Below are positions 11,772 to 22,926 of a DNA stretch of 35,239 bases, piece by piece; within the stretch, counting starts at the first letter, position 1; each line of letters starts with the position of its first letter. The notes below the pieces were generated by a model. It was not told the DNA's origin and did no database searches. It saw nothing but the letters and a program-made list of their open reading frames with translations. The position numbers and the translations under genes were made by a program. The DNA lies in the NCBI GenBank assembly GCA_036897625.1, contig JAYMTA010000201.1, forward strand, positions 1 to 35,239. Direction: 5' to 3'. The stretch comes from Pelargonium cotyledonis (Eukaryota; Streptophyta; Magnoliopsida; Geraniales; Geraniaceae).

Positions 11772-12085
11772 TCTGTTTGAGCAAAAGAAAGGTTGAAATT
11801 AGCAATTTGTAAATAGATCATAGCATACGTAACATTAACAAGGAAAACATCACAATTCACATGGGTTAGTTTCGGAAAAACAAAACAAATTTGACTTTAA
11901 CATCATATATGTTAATGCTTCTTGACTACTCTTCACAACGAAAAAATTTCGAAACTTATCACTATTTTTGTATAATCATAGATTGAAGCAGTCACATAAG
12001 TTGGGTAATAAAACATGAGAGTGAAGTAACATACTTGCAACTCGAAGGGGAGAATTCTTCATTCTTGCACTAATAGTATCAAGTG
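11772..12085 (-). other. 3' UTR of MSL10-like gene B with a likely intron (11773-12034)
   Basis: Fifty-one nucleotides after the stop codon the minus strand reads GCAA|GTATGTTA (junction at 12035). An acceptor, TTTTGCTCAAACAG, ends at 11773. The donor sequence and its distance from the stop match copy A, while the intron is shorter (262 versus 550 bp). Splicing here is an inference from the shared signals. Confidence 0.5.
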
Positions 12086-15034
12086 TCATCGTGCAGTTGT
12101 TGTATTTGCTGTTCCAACATGGGTTAGATGAACTTCTTGAGGCAGAAGATGGTACTTAATACCAAGATCTTCAAAATATTTCTTCAGCTCCAAAACAAGT
12201 TCAGATCTACGGCTGTTCTTATCTCCATAGTTCTGAAAGTTTATGGTGTGAGTAACATAAAGCGCCATTTTCATCTTGTTCACATCCTCAATCTCCTTAA
12301 CCAACACACTGTGGCCAGGACGCCAGTGTTGAGGTTTGCTCTCCAAGTACCTGAAGTACCAAAGCAAGCCAAATAACTACTAAAGCTAAAAATGCCTGTA
12401 ATTGCATATTCATACTTGAACATATATCAGTTACGAAGATGTGCTCATGATCAGTAACTATCTATAAATGGAAGAAATAATAATGATAGTGTCGTGCTAT
12501 TATGCTATTGATGATTATTTTTTTTTTTAGCCAAGAGCATCTCTAAAACCCAAACCTAACCAGAATAAATTTATGGTTTTTCAGTATGTTTATAACAAGC
12601 ATAAAGGTTTTGACATACCCTTTGATTCTAGCTTTGAGAGATATAATACTCTCAACAGAAGTGGATATATGAACAGCAAACTCCACAGAATCACCCATTT
12701 CAGGACTTCTGTAAAAATTGCTGATAGGTTTGGTCGACAGAACTGAATTTGGATAGAATATCTTTTCATTATCATATCTCAAGAAGACTGTTGTCAATAT
12801 ATTCATCTCCTCAACGACCATCTGCAAGATTTGAATTAAAATCAATAAAGAGATTGAAGCAAAGTAAGACTGCAAACCTAACAAAGCTAGAACTACTTCA
12901 AACAAGGATATCACCTGCACTCCATCAATGACACAGCGATCCCCTACATCAAATGGGTGCATCACAAAGACAAATATGATAGCTTCAAATGCAGTCTTGG
13001 CGGCATTGCCAAACATAAATGCCGCTAATACAAGCTGGGATGAGATGAACACAAGGACTTTGGTTGTTAAGAACCCCATCAAAAGTAGCCACACAATTAT
13101 AGCCAAAATAAGTACAACGGCTGAGAGAAGTCTATTCAGCTCCTCTATGGCTGTTTTGGTGTCATTCAAGGAATGTACCAATGATTTGCGTTCAATGTAA
13201 ACATGAACCTGCATACAAATAGTGGGGTCATTAGAGCCATGATATAAACCCTAGCTAATAACTCCTGTTTCAAGATTGTGCCATCTTCTACTTCAAGTAA
13301 ATAACCCAAAGATCATAGTATCAGATTAATACAAGAAAAGAAAACAAAAAATTAGCAGAGCTTGAACATGTATGTGTTAGAGAGCGACTTACCAACCAGT
13401 TCTTCAAAGTTGATCTTTTGATCTTTCCAGTATCTGCAGCTCCAAATAAAGGAAGCACAATATCAACCTCCTCCCGTTTCATGAAGCGTAGCAGGACATC
13501 CTCCTCTATGTACCTGGAACATATAATGGAGAAAATATAATTATACGGACAAGTAAAGAATATTGTCAAATTGCCAGAACTTTCAAATGCATATATATTC
13601 TTACTTAGACCCAGGCTTAGCTACATTTCTGAATATCCGATAAGCAGCGGCTTTTGCTTCCCACTCGCTACTAATCTCCTTATTTTGCTGCTGATCAGCT
13701 TCTTCATCATCATAGCTACTCTCTAGTGTATTTGAGATAGTTGACAGCTCTGAACCCCTTATAACATCAACCAGCCCTTTCATGGTCCAAGCAGAAACTT
13801 TCTCTTGCTTCATTCTGTTGAGCTTGTCGACATCAATTTCCTCTTCCTTTTGTTTCTTCATATTTCTGAAACTCAAATGCCCACTACTACTATTTGTTTT
13901 CCTAATGGTCGATCCTATCCAAATTTGTGGAGGCCCCGACAAGATCCTAACAATGTACTGATGAAAGATCGAATCCTGAATCCGGTCAAAGAACCTCGTA
14001 CATTGGTAATTCGAAGCTAGTATCTTTATCAGCAGAGTCTTGATTAACCATATCACCGCCCCGATTAGGCTAGCAGCCAGAGCCCTTGTAACATAATTAA
14101 GAATCCTAGTGGTATCCTCGGATCTCTTAACCCCTCGATTGATTAGCAGAACCCAAGTAAGGAGAACCAAACCGAGCCAAATAAAGATCTGAACACTCTT
14201 CTTCAACCCGAAAACAAAATACAGAACCTTCTTCTTTAACAAGAAGTTCCTCTCTATCAAGAAGACCACAACATTCAGAGACCAAACTGAAAACAACCTA
14301 CCACAGAATATCACCAACACCAGAACACACCATTTCCACAGTCCCAGTCCCCAAATTACTTTGTTTTCCAGATTTTTCACAGTTAAGCTAGAAATTAAAA
14401 CGCCCATAAAACACACAAATGCAATCCACTCAACAAGAATGAACACTCTAACCTTCTTGCGTCTTTTCTCACTCTCCTTGAGGTTCGCAGTCTTGTAGAC
14501 CTCTTCGTCTTCTTCTTCTTCTTCGTCCTCCAATGGAGACCCAATCAGCGGCGTTTTTGGAGTAACTGGAGCTGATTTTAAAGAGCCCCTTGGTGTACCA
14601 GTAGGTCTGTTGCTAGGCGAGTTCTTGTAAGGAGAGCTCGAGCTCAGCAATGTCGTTTTCTCTTCTGCTAATTTGGCATTACCAGGATTTGGTGGCTCCA
14701 CGAATCTCGATTTGGGCTTCGAAAACGTGGACCTCGACAAGGATCTTCTCTGGATCAAGTTGGTCTCGGTTGGGATCTTCGGAGGCTTGCTGGGGTTTGG
14801 GCTAGGACTGAACTTAGCCATTTCTGGAGAAGGAGAGCTTAGAAATGTGGAATTTGGAGCTCTGAGAGGGATATTCTTGAGCTCTGAAATCTCCACATTC
14901 GGCGAAGATGTGGAAGAACCCAGTTGACGATCCTTCGAAAAATTGTAGGAACCGTCCTTATCAAGCTCCGTAGCTTCTCCGGTGCCGACAATCGTCACAA
15001 CGACGTCGTTCGTTCCATTCTTCTTCGCCTCCAT
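12086..15034 (-). CDS. MSL10: MSL10-like mechanosensitive ion channel, tandem copy B (770 aa)
   Basis: Five coding exons: 13605-15034, 13393-13513, 12915-13208, 12619-12821, 12086-12350. Exons 2-5 have exactly the lengths of copy A (121, 294, 203, 265 nt) with the same phases, so the pair arose by local duplication. The total is 2313 nt with the stop. The 37 extra residues are in the N-terminal soluble region (about 1-195), which has more Pro/Ser motifs and a longer Glu/Asp run before the RRKK cluster. Six membrane segments follow as in copy A. The pore segment reads GNAAKTAFEAIIF and the MscS entry MHPFDVGDRCVIDG is identical. The role is tension-gated ion conduction in the plasma membrane; in Arabidopsis the N terminus of MSL10 controls cell-death signalling by its phosphorylation state. 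The divergent N termini of A and B therefore suggest different regulation. No disabling change was seen. Confidence 0.95.
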
Positions 15035-15569
15035 GGCTGCTTCTCTTCAGTCGCGACTGCACTTTAGATGATCATCGACTTTACAGGGAAAAAGGATTAA
15101 ACTTTTTCCGGGAAAAACAAAAGTGAATCAGAACGGAAAATCCCTTTTCGAATTGGAGGAAAAGGAAGCAGAATCAAAGCAGGATATTCATTTTATGGCT
15201 AAAACAGTGTGTCTTCTTCGCAATCGCACAACCGAAGGAAGATACAAAGAAATAGAAATGGAGGAGCACAGTGCTCGATGCTTCTTGCATCACAATGAAC
15301 AGAAACAGATTATATATTAAAAAAACAGAGAAAATCAAATCAAATAGTAGCAGTAGTAGTTGTTGTTGTAAATTATAGTATAAAAGTGAGATTAAAAGAG
15401 AAAAAAAAATAATTGAGTGGAAACAGGAGAAAAAGGAGATGATGATTTTCCTTTTTCCCGCACAATCCAACTAATTTTTAATTTTTCTGTTTTTAAACAA
15501 ATCCAATCCTAACCGCTATAAAGCCAAGCTACTACTATCAATTTTTTTTTAAATGCTAAACACCCCAAA
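15035..15569. other. Upstream region of MSL10-like gene B
   Basis: This is the 5' leader and presumed promoter for the minus-strand gene starting at 15034. It includes short imperfect trinucleotide runs (AGT and TTG) near 15345-15368. No gene of its own is supported. Confidence 0.5.
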
Positions 15570-15857
15570 TTATGTACAAATTTTTTTTGTACAAAATGAT
15601 ATGGCAATTTAAGCGACAAACACGTTTTTTGTATTTTTGAAGTTTAAAATTAATTTTAAAAAATAACAACCCGACACATATGATATCACTATCCTCCCAT
15701 AAATTTCTGGCACGGTGCGCCCGATTTATTAGACTTATTGCACATGTGGCACGTTGTGATTCGGTCAAGTCACTAACATTATATTTGATGTGTCATATCC
15801 CATCTATTGACATATCATTTTATAAAACTAATTTTATACAAAATTTTATACATGTAT
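15570..15857. mobile_element. Probable MITE with inverted ends
   Basis: The left end (15571-15610: TATGTACAAA, T run, TGTACAAAATGATATGGCA) is mirrored on the right (about 15807-15857: GACATATCATTTTATAAAAC, then TTTTATACAAAATTTTATACATGTA). Read in reverse complement, the right end follows the left closely. Plant MITEs with TGTACAAAATGATATGGCA-type ends are common. The target-site duplication is not clear, so the borders are approximate. Confidence 0.55.
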
Positions 15858-16385
15858 CATTGCTTTTTTTTTTTTTTCGTAAAATCATCTTAGAGAAAAT
15901 AGAATGTGAATGGAAGATAAAACCGTAGAAAAAATTGGAGTTTTATGTAAAATCAAATGAGTCGTTGGACCATTAATTCCCTAATTAATGTGAAAAACAT
16001 AGCTGCGTGATTATACCTAAATACAATACAACCTGTTCCACGTGAGTGATTAATTAATTATTTTTACATATAATTATCCGCCTTTGATGCCCATATTGAT
16101 TACTACGTCCAGTGGCAGTGACTTCACATTATTGATAATTTTAAAAAATAAGTAACCACTCCATCATGAATATGATCATGAGCCAAACCACTTTTAAGCG
16201 CACTCTACAATATTTTAGGACTGATGGAGACATCCATATCAAAACGAAAGTGGTTTGGATTTTGTTGCAACAATTTGTTGATTTATTTTAAAGCTCACCT
16301 TTTGTTCTTGACTATATCACGAGTCACTCCATTAATAAACTAGTGTGTAAACAAAATTTAATTTGTACGACAAACGTTTCGCTCA

Positions 16386-16711
16386 TTGTCAAACAATCTC
16401 CAATTACGAGGCCGAACCGGCTACCCTCTTCGATGCCCTCCTTTAGTGTGTGGATCACAATTTGATCATCCATTTTCATTCCTGCAAGCTCATCCTAGTG
16501 CTTTGCTTGTTGCCAACCCTTCCACCTCCATTGGTTGCATGATGGACCGTACTTTTTCTCTCGGATTGGCTCGTCTTAACAAATCGACAAGCGGAAGTAT
16601 GTACGGTCCATGTTCTATGTTCGTACAGTTCATGAATGCACGCACACGCCATTCCCGAGAATATATAGACTTGTCACCACATGTCTCATAACTTGGGTGA
16701 CACGAATTCAT
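16386..16711. other. Open-frame patch with an 11-bp inverted repeat, function unknown
   Basis: The base composition is more balanced than the surroundings, and frames are open on both strands (101 codons on plus, from a TTG not an ATG; 73 on minus). An exact inverted repeat, ATGGACCGTAC (16542-16552) and GTACGGTCCAT (16601-16611), is separated by 48 bp. I recognise no protein family in either frame. This may be a transposon remnant. Confidence 0.35.
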
Positions 16712-17338
16712 TGCTAAAAGTCACTTAATATTGTGACATATGACATTACTAACAACGGTTACAGAATCGAGTCACATTCAAATTAAATATTTTGAGTATG
16801 AGAATAATGTATTTTATTAGAGGGATGGCCCAAGTTGAGCTCATGGGTCAGGGATATTTAGATATACATGTTTTTGATAAAGATACTTTTGTTGAGAACA
16901 TGTTTTTTTATGAAGTTGATAACATTATTATAGTGAAAATTTTGGGCAGACATAAAATGTCCATGTGAGTTATGGGCCCAACAATTGAACACTTGAACAA
17001 TGTGAAGAAACATACATGATTGCAGTTTGAGGCTTGATTGGAGTATGTAATGATCACGATGATGGACTCAAAAATGGACTGTTCTATATAGTACATACTG
17101 TATTTTTTACCAGTTACTATTTGTCAATCTTCAGTCATTTTGCTGATATTTCCTTAAAATATTAGTGTATACTATATAGTATGACAAATGTTTTATTTCT
17201 TGTAGCGTAAGAAAGATATTGCGGCATGAGAGACGTAGTCTTCTCTAGGATTTGGCCTACCACAATCCAAAGTGGTAACACCCAACACCATCGTTAACTT
17301 TTATCATGATAGTGTTAGCTAGCATGTACCATACATTA

Positions 17339-17753
17339 TTTGGTTTCGAAAAAAGGTCTAAAATGGTCTCTAAACTATCAAGTTCGTACTATTTTGATTT
17401 CTGAATTATTAAACGTTCATTTCAATTCTAAAGATAGACTAAAGAGTTGTTATAATCCAAACGTTTCCAAAAACCGAGCCTCTTAAAGACATTCCGTCAA
17501 AATACCGCCGGAATCTGTTAAGTCTTCGTGACGTGAAATATTTTTAAAAATATTATTTTTAATGAAAATTTGATGGTTTCGTCAATGATTTTGACGGAAT
17601 GTCCTAATATGGCTTGGTTTTTTGAAATGTTTGGACTATAACGATTCTTTCGCCCATCTTTTGAATTAAAATGACACGTTTGATAGTTTAAGGACCAAAA
17701 TAGCACGAAGTGGATAGTTCAATGGACCATTTTAGACCATTTTCCTTTGGTTT
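17339..17753. mobile_element. 399-bp MITE with 8-bp target-site duplication
   Basis: The element (17347-17745) is almost entirely a foldback. The left arm begins with GGTCTAAAATGGTC and the right arm, read in reverse complement, with GGTCTAAAATGGTCC. The arms stay alignable for about 160 bp, through the shared word GACATTCCGTCAAAAT. The flanks carry the exact direct repeat TTTGGTTT at 17339-17346 and 17746-17753. An 8-bp duplication fits hAT-type insertion; long arms are also seen in Mutator-like elements, which make 9 bp. No transposase is encoded. Confidence 0.8.
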
Positions 17754-18010
17754 TTGTCAACTTTAAGATAACATTGTATTTGATATTTTATTTAATTTTC
17801 TACAGATGATTTTTGTATAATTAAAAATACTAAACTGAAACACAATTTATTTTGAGACGCAAAATTAATATTGAGATTAAGAACTAGCATCGGTGTTTGT
17901 TTCGGTCTTCTACTTGTCTCTCGTAGAGTCTATATCTATAAACAATAAGGCCAAAAGACGTTTGTTATCAGGGTTACCACCAACTCATTTTAGACGATTT
18001 CGCTTCATAA

Positions 18011-18032
18011 ATATATATATATATATATATAT
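18011..18032. repeat. AT dinucleotide microsatellite
   Basis: Eleven uninterrupted AT units in intergenic DNA. Confidence 0.9.
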
Positions 18033-18802
18033 TCAGGAGGTAGAAGACTTCTGCACAACTAATTATGTAGCTCCTATGGAGAGTATATAACCACATTTTG
18101 TCTCTACTTTTGGTTAGGTTAATGGCTTAAATATCACTGAAAAAAAATCCGAAGCACTTCAACAGTGTAATCCAACCTGCCTCTAACGATAGCAAAATCT
18201 TATTGTCAAATTTTGACGTACATCATGTGACTAAACTCGAAACCTTAAATTAACCTACACATAAACTCCAATTTAAAATATTGAATGATTATAAGACATC
18301 TTTCACTGTATAAACAGCTGGATCGGTCCATTATTTATAATTATATGAAGATTATCACTAGAATGATCAACTTGAGGTGAGCCACATTCATATCGAAAAT
18401 GACACCAATGCAACACAACAAATAAACACACCCATCATCATCACCTTCCGTTAACGCTACTGTATTCTATACCTAGACTGCATTATTAATTTATTATCCT
18501 CTCTCAATAATTTGGCACTGTCCTCAAATTATTGAACCCACAACCATCTCCGATCATGCATCGCCTAAATTGGTTGTTTCCGACCAACTTTTTGGTCGGC
18601 GATTTGTTCTTGCAAGAAGAAAATTAGGTAATTAACAAAGAATTGGGTCACTCTCAAAAAGTCTAATCTGTCCTACTTGTATTTTACTACCATTATTTTG
18701 TCTTCATTCTTTTACTAAAACAAAATTTCATATCTCGAATTGGACTACCTCCTTGCTACTTGCAAATTTTTTATATTTTATTTTTATTCAATTTCAAGAG
18801 GA

Positions 18803-18814
18803 TATAATATAAAT
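18803..18814 (+). promoter_or_regulatory. Possible TATA box of the ATL gene
   Basis: TATAATATAAAT lies about 45 bp before the ATG at 18855. It would place the start of transcription near 18835 and give a very short leader. Position and composition only; other AT-rich words nearby could serve. Confidence 0.4.
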
Positions 18815-18854
18815 CCTCGGCCATTATCGTCACCAACCTTGTAGCATCGTCTTC

Positions 18855-19415
18855 ATGATGAGAGAGCTTGCAAGCCCCACCATGACGCCACAGCCGCCGC
18901 AGCCGCCTCCGGCAGCCTTCAAGCTGCCCATGTTGTACTACGGCCTCATCGTTGTCGGAACAGCCGCCATGGTTCTGACTGTGTACAATCTCATCGTCAT
19001 CAAGTGCTGCGCCAACGTAGATAACGACCGCCAGGGGCGGCCGAGGAGGGGGTTTGTGGAAGTGACGAGGCGGCGGAGCAGCCGGAGCTCGGACAACCCG
19101 AATAGGAACTTGCTGTCCAGTTTCAGCTACAAGAAAAACAAGGATGTTGGAGATAAAGATGTAATTGGAAGTACCAGCGACCGTGAATGTGCGGTTTGCT
19201 TGTCTGTTTTTGAGGATGGCGAGGAGGTCCGGAAGCTTCCCAGATGCAACCACTCTTTTCATGCTCCTTGTATAGATATGTGGCTGTACTCCCACCGGGA
19301 CTGCCCTCTCTGTCGCACTCCAGTGATCGAGCCTCAGTTCCATCCCCTGGAGACGGAGGATGATTCCACGGAGCATTCCCGGGAAGGTTTGATTGGTCCC
19401 ATCGTCTCTGTTTGA
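18855..19415 (+). CDS. ATL-type RING-H2 finger E3 ubiquitin ligase (186 aa)
   Basis: A single-exon gene, as is usual for ATL family members. Residues 1-25 are Pro-rich. One hydrophobic segment follows at about 26-53 ([20 protein letters not shown]). Then comes a basic linker with Arg-rich patches, and a canonical RING-H2 finger at about 112-155. The finger reads [19 protein letters not shown], then [14 protein letters not shown], then CPLC, giving the Cys-Cys-Cys-His-His-Cys-Cys-Cys zinc ligands and the Trp that contacts E2 enzymes. The protein is expected to be membrane-anchored and to transfer ubiquitin from an E2 to unknown substrates; many ATLs act in defence or stress signalling. The first of two adjacent ATGs (18855 and 18858) is taken as the start. 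It faces the VPS2.1 gene tail to tail, with 368 bp between stop codons. Which ATL number it matches cannot be fixed here. Confidence 0.9.
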   Translation: MMRELASPTMTPQPPQPPPAAFKLPMLYYGLIVVGTAAMVLTVYNLIVIKCCANVDNDRQGRPRRGFVEVTRRRSSRSSDNPNRNLLSSFSYKKNKDVGDKDVIGSTSDRECAVCLSVFEDGEEVRKLPRCNHSFHAPCIDMWLYSHRDCPLCRTPVIEPQFHPLETEDDSTEHSREGLIGPIVSV

Positions 19416-19783
19416 GATCCTGTGATTATTTTTTGCACACATATAGAAGATTCCATCTTCACTTCATAACTAGAAATTGAAGGAAGAGGGTTTTATACCT
19501 TTCTGTCTTGTTCTTGGTGTCTGGATCCAGCTGGGCGTTTGAAACAGAGAATGTTGAGAGCAAATCATGTACATGCCTGTAATATCTCTGTAACAGTTCA
19601 AATAGCAAAATGATGTACTCGTGTATGGATGGACGGATTTATATAACATATTCGTTATTGAAATATCAACATGTCCAAAGCCTGAGCTAATCGATTCGGG
19701 CACAATATTCTCTGAATTACATGACACAAATGAACACTGAATGGTTTTTCTAATGTTATATTACACAATAGGTGATGCAATGA

Positions 19784-22006
19784 CTACATTCTTCTTAAAT
19801 TGTCCAACCTTGCCTGTAAGTCGCTATCTAGTCCATCTTCACCCCCGGATGCAGTTGTTTCCACTTGTGCAACCTTCGTTTTTGCAGCTGGGGCAGCTAC
19901 AGCAGCTGATGGCGCGTTCACAAGCTGCACATTATATTAAAAGCACGCAATGGTTAGTACAGTCAAGATCATGAAGTTTGCACTTAAGTTCCAGTGAGAA
20001 GGAAGCATGGCGTGATCAAGTGGATACAAAAGAAATGGGAAGTATTGAATTACATCTTGATTTATGTCGATTCCAATCTCATCAAGAACCTGGCTCACTA
20101 GTTCTTCAGTTTCTTCCTCTTCCTCATCCTCTTCCAAAGCATCATCAATGGCATCTCCCATCACCTCCATCGTCATTTCCATCTTCTCATTCTGCCTCTC
20201 AAATTCTTGCATAATTTTTTGCAGTGACGGCAAGTTCATCTGCCTATTCATCTGGCCCATAGCCTTTGTCACTCCTTTCATTGCTTCTCCCATTGCTTGG
20301 GTCGACTTCAATGTCTGAAAATATTCCAGAGCACTTCATCAACATATATAAAGTATTACGTACAGGCATATAAGGCTGAAAACACACAATCCAGGTATGG
20401 AAGATTTCTGCCAGTTTCATATGTTTAACCACGCATCATTCTAATATCTGTAACTAACACTTCTCCATAACTCACTCAATGTCCCTTCACAAGTTTTCTG
20501 ACTAAAAAAATACATAAATAATTCACAGCAACATTTTTGGATCACTGTACAGCTAGATACATTCTGACCCTAATTTGCCAGCCGTGAAAGTCTACATGTT
20601 TTACCGTCAATAAAATACCAAGGTTTTTTAACTAAGATTTGTATTACATGATCTCATTTACAAACCTTGGAAGAAAGCCTCTCTAATTGTTAGATGTTGT
20701 GTGGTTAATTGTTCACATATGTTGTATAATAGAATGAAAAAGAAAACACTATCAAATCGATGCATGTGCAATGAGGCCCATGACAAAAATAAAAAAGAGT
20801 CCGGACAACACAGCCACCGCAACATTAACATTTGAAGACAGAAGCTGATTATAAGATACACGTACACAGACAAATGGGGAAATGCCCAGTGTATGAGATT
20901 ATGAAAATTTTACCTGAATTCGAAGGGATACACCTTGCAGTTGAGATTTAAGCTTATAGAATTTTTCAATTTGATGTCGTGTTCTAATAAGATCTTTTGC
21001 CATCACTTTCACAGCTCCCTGTAGCAAAAATACACCAAGTATTTTAGAGTCAAAAGACAGTTGATCATTCATCTTAACTATAAAAAAAATACTATTAGAA
21101 CAATAACTACATAATTAGAAAGTCAAAATTTACAAGTGGAAATATATGAGAGTTGGTCAACATTGTGAGGAGTAATTATCGAGATAAGTTAGATCATGGA
21201 CAAGTCATGTTTGTTGAACTGTCTGGTTGTAAAGACTATAAAGAAACGTAGGCATCATCTTTGAGAAGAAAGAGCAAATTAAACATGCTAGTAATCTAAA
21301 AGTAAGAACATGAATAAGGTGAAACATAGAGACAATAACCAACCATCTGCCCTTGCTTGGCACTTTTCTTTATCTCTACAATGAGCTTCTTCTCCTGTGT
21401 CTGTAGACCTTGCCTCTCCCGCTCTATTTCTCTAATAGATTTGTCAAGCATCCGCTTGTTCTCCCGCAGAAGCTCTAAAGTAAAAAATCATAGTACAAAG
21501 TTCAGATTGTGAAATATTACCCCCAACACAATTTCATTATTTCAAGTGCACTCCAAAAATTAAATGCCACCATACACACACATTTTGGATAGCAAACAAA
21601 TAAAATCTCTCTCACACACACCATATGAAGATTTTATAAGGAGTAAGCATGTTACAATTGATCTTCAAAAAACTTCCTAGAAACAACACTTGCATATAAT
21701 CACAAAACGAACAATTTCCAGCAGAATGATACACCACACAAACAAGATTTCCCATTTTTCTCCGAGTCCTCAATTGAGAAACTGGAGCAACTTTCATAAT
21801 AATCAAATAAGAAATCTAAAACCCCAACTACGATCGGAAAATTGAGAATCAACAACTGGGTTTTAGTAACAAAAATCATGAACTAATTCATAAAATTTAT
21901 CAACAAAATAAGAAAATTAAGAACATAAATTCAGATTGGAAGGAAAAAAGAAAGGGTGATAGCACAAACCAGCGGGAGTTTTGCGCTTGCCGAAGATGAA
22001 ACTCAT
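19784..22006 (-). CDS. VPS2.1: ESCRT-III subunit VPS2.1 / CHMP2-like (224 aa)
   Basis: Five exons: 21970-22006, 21344-21474, 20914-21018, 20054-20314, 19784-19924. All have GT-AG borders and sum to 675 nt with the stop. The protein starts MSFIFGKRKTPAELLRENKR, which is the VPS2.1 start, and continues with a basic helical core (KSIREIERERQGLQTQEKK; DLIRTRHQIEKFYKLKSQLQ). It then has a Met-rich stretch (MGEAMKGVTKAMGQMNRQMN) and an acidic region (DALEEDEEEEETEELV). It ends with a C-terminal MIM1 motif, LQARLDNLRRM, which binds the MIT domain of the VPS4/SKD1 ATPase. It acts on the endosome membrane in forming multivesicular bodies and sorting ubiquitinated cargo. The length matches the Arabidopsis protein. 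Nothing is broken or missing. It is not VPS2.2 or VPS2.3, which differ at the N terminus. Confidence 0.95.
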
Positions 22007-22139
22007 GGCGCTCAAATCAACAACAAATCTAAAATCAACTCAAATAATATGAATTTGGCGGATCTGAAATCAACAATCTGCGATCTTGACTTGATCTCCT
22101 GGAATTAATGATCGATCGATTGCTTCGACGCTGCAATGA

Positions 22140-22760
22140 TGAAACGAATCATCCAGCTCAACGCGCGCACCGGGAGGACTCTTCTCCTACGCGTAGTGGA
22201 CCATCCTCACAGAACCATCCGTTTTACACGTCGGCAGATTGGTTCCATTGGTGGGTCCCACTCCCACCTGTATATTTGAAACTCATTTTATTTGGAGCCC
22301 AATGGGCCATTTTCATACATTCTGGGCCTTGTTAATGCCAAGCCCAAAACACACACAAAATGGGCTTGATTGTAAGGTGAATATCACGCGCGGAGGAGGA
22401 GTGTGACAGTTTAGCGATCTGGATAGCGTAAAAGCTGAGGTTGTCCGTCGGGTGGCATTGATGAGCTGACATGCGAGCTCAGGTGCGTGTAGTGCGAAGC
22501 GCACGAGCGCATGTGGGGACATAGCACGTGCTCTTTCTTAAAAGTGTTTTTTTTTTTTTTTTTTTACTTTTTTTATTTTCAGTTTCTTACATTATATGGT
22601 ACTACTGTACTAAGCAGGGCCAGGGGGAGATGCCAGGTGGTCACGTGCGGATAGCCTCCCTCGGTCATGAGGACACGCGCGCATCGTGTCCTATCTCTTT
22701 GTTTTAGCGAGTTACTGAAGTGCAGGTCACGTGCTTGGTCCACACGGAGTTCACTGAGGA
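22140..22760. promoter_or_regulatory. GC-richer block with three CACGTG boxes
   Basis: Upstream of the VPS2.1 start, the palindrome CACGTG occurs at 22525-22530, 22642-22647 and 22728-22733. This is the core of G-boxes and ABREs, bound by bZIP and bHLH factors. The block also holds several ACGCGC/GCGCG words and a T run (22547-22565). Whether any box regulates VPS2.1 is unknown. Confidence 0.4.
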
Positions 22761-22908
22761 TCCACCACCAGCATTGTGTTTGTATTCTTCTCTTAGCCCA
22801 TTACAGTGTCATTATTGGCTTTGTTAGCTAATTACGGGTTGTAATTAGTAGGTTGACACGTCATTTGATAGTACTAACTATTCTCCCGTCTCAAAAGATA
22901 GTTAACTT

Positions 22909-22926
22909 AGAGAGAGAGAGAGAGAG
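22909..22926. repeat. GA dinucleotide microsatellite
   Basis: Nine uninterrupted AG units in intergenic DNA. Confidence 0.9.

Noticed and set aside
12928..13200. Plus-strand open frames opposite MSL10 exon 3 in both copies (also 8325-8597)
   Set aside because: They mirror the conserved exon on the other strand and are maintained only because the real frame is conserved; the products have no family features.
18771..19442. 223-codon minus-strand frame opposite the RING gene
   Set aside because: It is a shadow of the GC-rich RING-H2 coding sequence; the product lacks any family signature.
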